Shown here: positions 13,391 through 19,101 of the stretch, in pieces
Position numbering within the stretch: position 1 is the first letter of the stretch
How the letters are laid out: each line of letters opens with the position of its first letter
Assembly (NCBI GenBank): GCA_947165115.1
Contig: CAMUZD010000006.1
Span: forward strand, 1-19,101
DNA from: an uncultured Clostridia bacterium
Lineage (GTDB): Bacteria > Bacillota > Clostridia > Oscillospirales > Acutalibacteraceae
Reading direction: 5' to 3'
Length of the DNA: 19,101 bases
Notes under the pieces: model-generated
The model's input: only the letters and a program-made list of their open reading frames with translations
Told to the model about the DNA's origin: nothing
The model's database searches: none
Made by a program: the position numbers and the translations under genes

Positions 13391-14421
13391 ATCGACTCCC
13401 CCTTTTTCTTCTGTTTAAGACGGAGCTGACCGCAGGAGGCATCGATATCCGAACCGAGCTTTCGCCTGACGGTAGCGTTGATTCCGTTCTTTTCCAGAAT
13501 TTCGGTGAATTTTTTGACTCTTTCGGGGCTGCTGGGCTTGAAGGGGCTGCCCTCGACCTCATTTACGGGAATGAGATTCACATGGCATAGCATACCCCTG
13601 AGCTTTGAAGCAAGCTCCCGTGCGCAGTCATCCGAATCGTTAACGCCCGAAAGCATTGAATATTCAAATGAAATTCTGCGCGAGGTTTTTAATGTATATT
13701 CACGGCATGCGTCGAGGAGTTCCCCAACGGGATACCGGCTGTTTACAGGCATAATCTTATTTCTGATTTCGTTATTCGGCGCGTGGAGAGAGACGGAGAG
13801 CGTGAGCTGAAGATGCTTTTCCATAAGCTTTCTGATTTCGGGAACGAGGCCGCAGGTGGAGAGCGAAATGTTTCTCATCGAGATATTGAGGCCCTTTTCA
13901 TCCGTTACAAGTGAAATAAAGCGCATAACGTAGTCGAAATTATCGAGCGGCTCCCCCATTCCCATAAGGACTATGTGAGAGATTCTCTCGCCTGTCTCCT
14001 TCTGAGCGAGATATATTTCGCTGAGCATTTCGCCGGGAGTCAGTCTTCTTTTGAAACCGCCTATTGTCGAGGCGCAGAAGGCGCAGCCCATCTTGCAGCC
14101 GACCTCGGTCGAAACGCAGATTGAATTGCCGTATTTATACTTCATTATGACACATTCGACATAGTCGCCGTCGGGCAGCTCATAGAGCATTTTCACAGTC
14201 CCGTCTGACGCGACCTGTTTGCCTTTTACGCTGCAGCAGGAGATCGGAAATTTTTCCGCGAGCTCTTCGCGCAGGGACTTCGGGAGATTGAGCATATCGG
14301 CATAATCGAGCACAAGATGCTTATGAAGCCACTCCCAGACCTGCTTTGCCCTGAAGGCCTGTATTGAATTTTCCCTGAAAGCCTGCGACAGTTCGTCAAA
14401 GCTCGCCGAAAGAATATCCAT
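13387..14421 (-). CDS. rlmN: RlmN, dual-specificity 23S rRNA A2503 / tRNA A37 C2-methyltransferase
   Basis: RlmN is a radical-SAM enzyme that makes 2-methyladenosine at A2503 of 23S rRNA and A37 of some tRNAs. The 344-residue protein carries the cluster motif GCKMGCAFCAST (Cys109, Cys113, Cys116). The two other functional cysteines known in E. coli RlmN are also present: Cys102, seven residues before the cluster, and the methyl-carrying Cys in DASCGQLR (Cys330). LMGMGEPLDNF and LSVSLHAPN are SAM-site motifs. The alanine-type context (CVSTEVGC) agrees with RlmN; the Cfr resistance paralogue is a less likely reading given this operon. GGAGAC precedes the ATG, 14 bases after rsmB. Confidence 0.96.
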   Translation of the reverse strand: MDILSASFDELSQAFRENSIQAFRAKQVWEWLHKHLVLDYADMLNLPKSLREELAEKFPISCCSVKGKQVASDGTVKMLYELPDGDYVECVIMKYKYGNSICVSTEVGCKMGCAFCASTIGGFKRRLTPGEMLSEIYLAQKETGERISHIVLMGMGEPLDNFDYVMRFISLVTDEKGLNISMRNISLSTCGLVPEIRKLMEKHLQLTLSVSLHAPNNEIRNKIMPVNSRYPVGELLDACREYTLKTSRRISFEYSMLSGVNDSDDCARELASKLRGMLCHVNLIPVNEVEGSPFKPSSPERVKKFTEILEKNGINATVRRKLGSDIDASCGQLRLKQKKKGESI

Positions 14422-14435
14422 ATAGTCTCCGTAAA

Positions 14436-15761
14436 TCAGTTGATGCGTTCAAATACTGCTATAAAGAAGCCGTCTGTCCCGTGAATATGGGGCATGAGGG
14501 TAAGGTATCTGTCGTTGCTGCCGTATCTCTTGACCTGGGGCAGGAACTGAACCGCGGCGAATTCGGGATGCTCGGCAAGGAATTTATTGCAGACCGAATC
14601 GTTTTCGGCGGGATTCAGAGTGCAGGTCGAATACACGAGCCTTCCGCCCGGTTTGAGATAATTCACGGCGTTTGAAAGAATCTTATATTGAAGCTCGGGG
14701 AGCTTATCGATTTCGGGTTTATTCTTGAAGCGGATTTCGGGTTTGCGCCTGATGATTCCGAGACCCGAGCACGGAACATCGCAGAGTATTTTATCCGCCT
14801 GACCGTAATTGGAATTAAAAAACTGCGCATCGGAAAAATAGGTTCTCACATTTGAAAGACCGAGACGTTTTGCGCCTGATTTAATCAGTTCAACTCTCGA
14901 CTGATAGATATCAAAAGCCTTAACCGCGCCGTTGCCGCCCATCATTTCGGCAATCGTGAAAGTCTTGCCTCCGGGGGCCGCGCACATATCGAATACCGTA
15001 TCTGTCTCCTTCGGATCGAGAGCGAGGCAGCAGAGCTGGGAGGAAATATCCTGCACGTGAAAGAGCCCCTCCGCATAGGCGTTGAGATTATCGACGGCGC
15101 CCGAAGATGTAAGCTTCATCGCGTTTTCGGGAGCAGGCAGAGTCTGCGCTACAACACCCTCCTCCGCGAGTTTCCACATAAGATCGTCGGGGGTGGTTTT
15201 GAGATTATTCACCCTGATTGTCACACCGGGAGCTTCAAGAGCTTTTGAAGCAAGACCCTCGGCGTTTTCAAATCCGTAGGAATCAATCCACAGCTCGATA
15301 AGCCACTGGGGACAGGAATATCTGATTGAAAGGTATTCCGCAGAATTCTCTTTCTTCTCGGGATATTTCAGACCGTTTTCCGCAACTCTTCTGAGAACGG
15401 CATTTACAAGCGAAGCGGAGAACGAGGATTTGTTGACCTTCGCGAGCTGAACGCTCTCGCTGACGGCGGCATGATCCGGCACCCTGTCCATAAACAGAAT
15501 CTGATACGCGCCGAGAACAAGAATAGTATGAAGCTCGGGTTTGAGTTTCTTTGAGGGCTGGTTGAGATAGAGGCTCAGATTATAGTCGATTATAATCATG
15601 TGATCGAGCGAGCCGTAAACAAGATTTGAGACAAAGGCTCTGTCTCTCTCGTCGAGCTCGGGATTCGCGCTGAGCATACTGTCAAGCACAAGGTTTGAAT
15701 ACGCGCCCTCTTTATGAATTTTCAGCAATGCCTCAAAGGCAATCTGACGGGGATTTTTCAT
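14436..15761 (-). CDS. rsmB: RsmB, 16S rRNA m5C967 methyltransferase
   Basis: RsmB methylates C967 of 16S rRNA with SAM. The 441-residue protein has an N-terminal NusB-like RNA-binding domain (residues 1-140, MKNPRQIAFEALLKIHKEGA) and a C-terminal Rossmann methyltransferase. The SAM loop is VFDMCAAPGGKTF (256-268). The two cysteines of m5C enzymes are present: Cys331 in DVPCSGLG, involved in product release, and Cys380 in VYSTCTLNPAEN, the nucleophile. The length is normal. AAGGAG lies before the ATG, which is 10 bases after the metallopeptidase stop. It follows the fmt-yugP genes as in many Clostridia. Confidence 0.96.
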   Translation of the reverse strand: MKNPRQIAFEALLKIHKEGAYSNLVLDSMLSANPELDERDRAFVSNLVYGSLDHMIIIDYNLSLYLNQPSKKLKPELHTILVLGAYQILFMDRVPDHAAVSESVQLAKVNKSSFSASLVNAVLRRVAENGLKYPEKKENSAEYLSIRYSCPQWLIELWIDSYGFENAEGLASKALEAPGVTIRVNNLKTTPDDLMWKLAEEGVVAQTLPAPENAMKLTSSGAVDNLNAYAEGLFHVQDISSQLCCLALDPKETDTVFDMCAAPGGKTFTIAEMMGGNGAVKAFDIYQSRVELIKSGAKRLGLSNVRTYFSDAQFFNSNYGQADKILCDVPCSGLGIIRRKPEIRFKNKPEIDKLPELQYKILSNAVNYLKPGGRLVYSTCTLNPAENDSVCNKFLAEHPEFAAVQFLPQVKRYGSNDRYLTLMPHIHGTDGFFIAVFERIN

Positions 15762-15771
15762 TTATGACTCC

Positions 15772-16479
15772 TTAGTTTCTTCTGCCGGAGAATCTGAACA
15801 TGATTCTCAGAAGGTTTGCAAGGGAAACGAGCATCGCGGCGACATAGGTCATCGCGGCGGCGGAAAGCACTTTTTTAGCGTCCGATACTTCCTCATCATA
15901 GAGGAGATTCATTTCGCTTATGACTTTAATCGCCCTTCTGCTCGCGTTGAATTCAACGGGCAGAGTGACAAGCTGGAAAATGAATACAGTAGCATAGAGC
16001 AGAATTCCTATAGTGATAAGAAAACTGAAAACCGATGCAACTCTGGAAGCGAGGAAAAATCCGATTAGAATAAGCGGGATAGAGATAGTCGAGCCGATAT
16101 TGCAGATGGGTATAATCGTGTTGCGAAGCTTTATGGGAGCATAATTCTCCGCATACTGCGCGGCGTGGCCCGCTTCATGGCAGGCAACTCCGACCGCGGC
16201 GATTGAGGTGCTGTTATATACGCCTTCGGAGAGGGATATCACTCTTGTCTTCGGATTGAAATTATCGGTAAGAGTTCCGCCTATCATCTGAATCGCGACA
16301 TCGGTTATGCCGTAATAGGCAAGTATCTCCTGAGCTGCCTGAGCTCCGGTCAGCCCTTTGGTATTGCGGACCTGCGAATACTTCTTATAAGTTGATTTGA
16401 CTTTATACTGCGCTATCACCGAGATAATGATACACGGGATGACAAGTATGAAATACAAAGGATCAAAGCCCCACAGCAT
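15772..16479 (-). CDS. YugP-type membrane zinc metallopeptidase
   Basis: This is a 235-residue member of the neutral zinc metallopeptidase family typified by B. subtilis YugP (Zn_peptidase_2). It has an N-terminal membrane helix (about residues 5-25), the zinc motif HEAGH (101-105) within GVACHEAGHAAQYA, two or three further helices in the middle, and the family motif TLPVEFNASRRA that supplies the third ligand. The C-terminus has another hydrophobic stretch and a basic tail. Its substrate is not known. It sits between fmt and rsmB with gaps of 13 and 10 bases, a position widely conserved in Clostridia. AGAGGTGA precedes the ATG. Confidence 0.93.
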   Translation of the reverse strand: MLWGFDPLYFILVIPCIIISVIAQYKVKSTYKKYSQVRNTKGLTGAQAAQEILAYYGITDVAIQMIGGTLTDNFNPKTRVISLSEGVYNSTSIAAVGVACHEAGHAAQYAENYAPIKLRNTIIPICNIGSTISIPLILIGFFLASRVASVFSFLITIGILLYATVFIFQLVTLPVEFNASRRAIKVISEMNLLYDEEVSDAKKVLSAAAMTYVAAMLVSLANLLRIMFRFSGRRN

Positions 16480-16492
16480 AGGTATTCACCTC

Positions 16493-17413
16493 TCAATCGA
16501 ATCTGTCTTCGCCTATCGGATTCCCTCTGAGGTAATCCGCGGCGCTCATTGCTTTTTTGTTCTCCGCCTGGAGATTCAGTATTTCTATTGCCCTGCTGTC
16601 GCCGCAGGCGACCTTGAGGCAGCCGTCTTTCTGAATTATCTCTCCGGGCTTCTTATCTGTTTTACCGTCAATTACGCTGCGGTGAATCTTGACTGTCTTA
16701 CCGCCGAGTTTCGCGCTCGCGCACGGCCAGCCGTAAAGACCTCTGATATGGTTATGAACTTCCAGCGCCGATTTATTCCAGTCTATCGGAGAAAGATCCT
16801 TCGAAAGCATTGAAGCGTAGGAGGATTCTCCGCTCTGCTTCTCGGGAACGAGTTTTCCTTCAATCAGAGCACTGATTGTCTTTTCCATAACATCGGCTCC
16901 GAGAGCGGAGAGCGCATCGTGCAGCTCTTCGGCATTCATGTTTTCACCGATCGGGATCTCGGCCTTTACTAGCATATCGCCCGTATCAAGGCCTTCATCC
17001 ATCTGCATTGATGTCACGCCCGTCTTATCAAAGCCGTTGAGAATAGCCCACTGTATCGGGGCCGCGCCTCTGAGTTCCGGAAGAAGCGAGGCATGGATGT
17101 TTATACAGCCGTATTCAGGCAGGTGAAGGATTTCGGGAGGAAGAATCTTGCCGTAAGCAACAACTATAACAAGCTCGGGCGAAACGCTTCTGAGCATTTC
17201 AAGAGCCGTGCCGTCTTTCATCTTTACGGGCTGAAAAACGGGTATATCATATTTCAGCGCCAGCTCTTTTACCGGAGGGGGCGTGAGAGTTCCGTGCCTG
17301 CCCTTCGGCTTATCGGGCTGAGTGAATACTCCCGCAACCTCGTGCCCGGTGTCTATGAGACGCTGAAGGCAGGGAACGGCGAAATCGGGAGTTCCCATAA
17401 AAACAATTCTCAT
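16493..17413 (-). CDS. fmt: Methionyl-tRNA formyltransferase
   Basis: Fmt formylates initiator Met-tRNA using 10-formyl-tetrahydrofolate, so that translation starts with fMet. The 306-residue length is normal. The protein starts MRIVFMGTPDFAVPCLQRLI. Catalytic residues are in NIHASLLPELRGAAPIQW (Asn105, His107) and the Asp of GLDTG (Asp143). The C-terminal tRNA-binding OB domain begins near residue 205 with the usual IDWNKSALEVHNHIRGLYGW. The ATG overlaps the def stop (ATGA), so the enzyme that adds the formyl group and the one that removes it are translationally coupled. Confidence 0.97.
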   Translation of the reverse strand: MRIVFMGTPDFAVPCLQRLIDTGHEVAGVFTQPDKPKGRHGTLTPPPVKELALKYDIPVFQPVKMKDGTALEMLRSVSPELVIVVAYGKILPPEILHLPEYGCINIHASLLPELRGAAPIQWAILNGFDKTGVTSMQMDEGLDTGDMLVKAEIPIGENMNAEELHDALSALGADVMEKTISALIEGKLVPEKQSGESSYASMLSKDLSPIDWNKSALEVHNHIRGLYGWPCASAKLGGKTVKIHRSVIDGKTDKKPGEIIQKDGCLKVACGDSRAIEILNLQAENKKAMSAADYLRGNPIGEDRFD

Positions 17414-17898
17414 TGACCGCTACCCGTTTCATTCTGTATTTCGGAGACATCCTTTATTTCCCTGTCGGTAAAAAGAATGCCGTCAAGATGGTCTATTTCA
17501 TGGCAGAAGCATCTCGCCTTGAGACCTTCGCCCTTGTAAACGCACCAGTTGCCCTCTCTGTCCTGAGCCTTGACTCTGACTACGGCGGGGCGCAGAGTAA
17601 TTCCGCATTCGCCGGGCAGTGAGAGGCATCCCTCCTGCTCGCGCTGCTCGCCTTCGGTATCGATTATCTCGGGGTTGATAAGCTCAAGGTAATCGGTCCT
17701 GTCCTGGGAGCAGTCGAGAACAACCACCCTTCTGAGGACTCCGACCTGCACCGCGGCGAGCCCGACTCCATTTGCGAGATACATTGTCTCCTTCATATCG
17801 TCAAGCAGCTGCCACAGGCGTTTATCAAATTTTTCTACCGGGCGCGATTTCTTCCTGAGAATATCGTCGCCGACTTTCACTATATTTCTCGTTGCCAT
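17410..17898 (-). CDS. def: Peptide deformylase
   Basis: Deformylase removes the formyl group from the N-terminus of new proteins. The 162-residue enzyme has all three motifs: motif 1 GVGLAAVQVG (44-53), motif 2 EGCLSLPG (metal ligand Cys91) and motif 3 HEIDHLDG (His133, Glu134, His137). Motif 1 has Val where many deformylases have Pro (GLAAPQVG); this does not touch the metal or the catalytic Glu. GAGGTGAAAT lies before the ATG, 8 bases after priA, and the gene overlaps fmt by 4 bases. Confidence 0.97.
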   Translation of the reverse strand: MATRNIVKVGDDILRKKSRPVEKFDKRLWQLLDDMKETMYLANGVGLAAVQVGVLRRVVVLDCSQDRTDYLELINPEIIDTEGEQREQEGCLSLPGECGITLRPAVVRVKAQDREGNWCVYKGEGLKARCFCHEIDHLDGILFTDREIKDVSEIQNETGSGQ

Positions 17899-17906
17899 AT
17901 TTCACC

Positions 17907-19101
17907 TCAAAGCACGGTATCGGGATTCATATCCGCATAGACCGTAATGCTCCTGAATCTTGCATCCGTTCCCGTCAGCTTCAGCAGGCCGGAAATCATC
18001 GACCTGAAGCGCGCGGAATTTCTGCATTTGATAATTATTCTGTATCTGTATCTGCCCGCTATCTTCGATACCCTCGCGGGGACCGGACCGAGCACGATTA
18101 TTTTTTCACCTTTGTATTCGTCGCCCGCCATCTCCCTGATGACATTGACAGCCTCTCTCGCCGCGATTCTCACCTTCTGCTCGTCGCTCCCGGTAAAGCC
18201 GAGAACGCACAGATCGCAATAGGGCGGATAAATCATTGCCTTGCGGATTCTGATTTCGGTATTGAAAAACTCATCATAATCCTGCTTCGCGGCAAGTCTG
18301 ATTATTTCGTTTTCGGGAGTCAGGGTCTGGACTATCGCAGTGCCCCTGCTCTCTCCCCTGCCGCTTCTGCCTATTACCTGAGTCAGAAGCGAAAAGGTTT
18401 TTTCGAGCGACCTGAAATCGTCGTTATATAACTGCTGGTCTATCGAAATGACACCGACCAGCGTAACATTCGGGAAATCAAGCCCCTTTGCTACCATCTG
18501 GGTTCCGAGCATGATATCATAATCGCCCTGCTCGAAAGCGTGGAAAAGCTTCTCGTGGCTGTCCTTTGAGCCGGTGGTGTCGGCATCCATTCGCAGAATA
18601 CGCGCATCGGGAAACAGCTTCTGAAGCTCGTCCTGAATTTTCTGAGTGCCGAAGCCAGCGTATCTCACGGACTGCTCATGACACTCGGGGCACTCGCCCG
18701 TAAACGGAGCGGAATACCCGCAGTAATGGCATATCAGGCGGTTGTTCGCCCTGTGATATGTAAGCGAAATACTGCAATGCGGGCATGTAATAACCTTGCC
18801 GCAGGCATCGCAGACCGCGAAGGTATTGTATCCCCTGCGGTTGATAAGCAGAATGCTCTGCTTACCGTTTTGCATATTTGAATTGATTGATTCGTATAAT
18901 TCCCTGCTGACCTCGCTGCAGCCCTTCATCTTTTCGCCGGTGCGCATATCGACGGTCATAACATCCGGCATGACGGCGCCGCCGTATCTTGAAGTCAGCC
19001 TGCAGAGCTCGTATCTGCCCTTGAGGGCGTTTGCATAGCTCTCGACTCTCGGGGTTGCCGATGCGAGAGTAAGAAGGGTATTATTATAGGGGGATCTGAA
19101 T
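17907..19101 (-). CDS. priA: PriA, primosomal replication restart helicase (5' end cut by window edge)
   Basis: PriA recognises stalled forks and reloads the replicative helicase. The visible C-terminal 398 or so residues run to the window edge. From the edge the frame reads LTLASATPRVESYANALKG (helicase motif III region). The zinc-binding domain follows with four Cys pairs (CDAC, CPHC, CHYC, CPEC). Next come the second RecA-like domain with DADTT, GTQMVAKGLDFPNVTLVGV and TQVIGRSGRGE, and the C-terminal domain. The in-frame Met at 18971 is internal; the true start lies beyond 19101, since the family is usually 700-800 residues. It heads the def-fmt-yugP-rsmB-rlmN-prpC-prkC-rsgA run in the usual order. 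Confidence 0.96.
   Translation of the reverse strand, partial: FRSPYNNTLLTLASATPRVESYANALKGRYELCRLTSRYGGAVMPDVMTVDMRTGEKMKGCSEVSRELYESINSNMQNGKQSILLINRRGYNTFAVCDACGKVITCPHCSISLTYHRANNRLICHYCGYSAPFTGECPECHEQSVRYAGFGTQKIQDELQKLFPDARILRMDADTTGSKDSHEKLFHAFEQGDYDIMLGTQMVAKGLDFPNVTLVGVISIDQQLYNDDFRSLEKTFSLLTQVIGRSGRGESRGTAIVQTLTPENEIIRLAAKQDYDEFFNTEIRIRKAMIYPPYCDLCVLGFTGSDEQKVRIAAREAVNVIREMAGDEYKGEKIIVLGPVPARVSKIAGRYRYRIIIKCRNSARFRSMISGLLKLTGTDARFRSITVYADMNPDTVL

Noticed and set aside
13387..14421. Cfr antibiotic-resistance methyltransferase instead of RlmN
   Set aside because: The conserved prpC-prkC-rsgA-rsmB-fmt neighbourhood and the RlmN-like motifs mark the housekeeping enzyme.
1..19101. CRISPR array, prophage, toxin-antitoxin pair or defence system
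   Set aside because: No regularly spaced repeats, cas, integrase, transposase or paired small genes were seen; the content is housekeeping apart from the palindromes and the junction.

Overview
The window looks like two pieces of two different Clostridia (Bacillota) genomes meeting near position 7,685. Every recognisable gene is on the minus strand. The left piece (1 to about 7,680) has lower G+C (25 of 60 bases in one sampled line, 5041-5100). Its gene content fits Lachnospiraceae: a tsaE-tsaB-rimI-rnz-tsaD cluster with a small membrane protein of a Lachnospiraceae-type unknown family, an FMN-riboswitch-controlled ribU, a SprA-like protein and an aquaporin. The right piece (about 7,685 to 19,101) is richer in G+C (38/60 at 8461-8520, 34/60 at 12781-12840, though only 28-29/60 in some rsmB and prkC lines). 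It carries the conserved clostridial order priA-def-fmt-yugP-rsmB-rlmN-prpC-prkC-rsgA. These family-level assignments are inferences from gene order and protein style.

Layout in the direction of transcription (right to left). priA, cut by the right edge, is followed by def, fmt, a YugP-type zinc metallopeptidase, rsmB, rlmN, prpC, prkC and rsgA, with gaps of 20 bases or less or with overlaps, so this is probably one operon. It joins replication restart, N-terminal formyl-Met metabolism, rRNA/tRNA methylation, the PASTA kinase/phosphatase pair and ribosome-assembly GTPase functions. A good sigma-A-type promoter (9463-9491) then starts a two-gene malate unit: an Ldh2-family dehydrogenase and a malic enzyme. 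The malic enzyme stops abruptly inside its NAD(P)-binding domain near 7,685. At the same point, on the same strand, the C-terminal end of a class A penicillin-binding protein begins. Both genes are broken at one point, which suggests an assembly chimera or a recombination junction.

Left of the junction lie the PBP tail with a Thr/Asn-rich end, an AqpZ-type aquaporin, a SprA-like putative metalloprotease with its own promoter, and then a promoter, FMN riboswitch and terminator ahead of ribU. Next come a YcxB-like membrane protein, tsaE, tsaB, rimI, rnz, a single-pass membrane protein and tsaD, which is cut by the left edge. TsaB, TsaE and TsaD make the tRNA t6A37 modification, and RNase Z and RimI fit the same translation theme.

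Three palindromic non-coding elements sit between genes of the left piece (587-657, 3481-3658, 4683-4827). Two of them share a core of 15 matches in 18, which suggests a dispersed small palindromic repeat family. I found no CRISPR array, rRNA, tRNA, phage or transposase gene, and no clear new multi-gene system. The points most worth checking are the junction, the palindromes, the Glu-Phe-Gly in place of Asp-Phe-Gly in the kinase, and the extra domain among its PASTA repeats.
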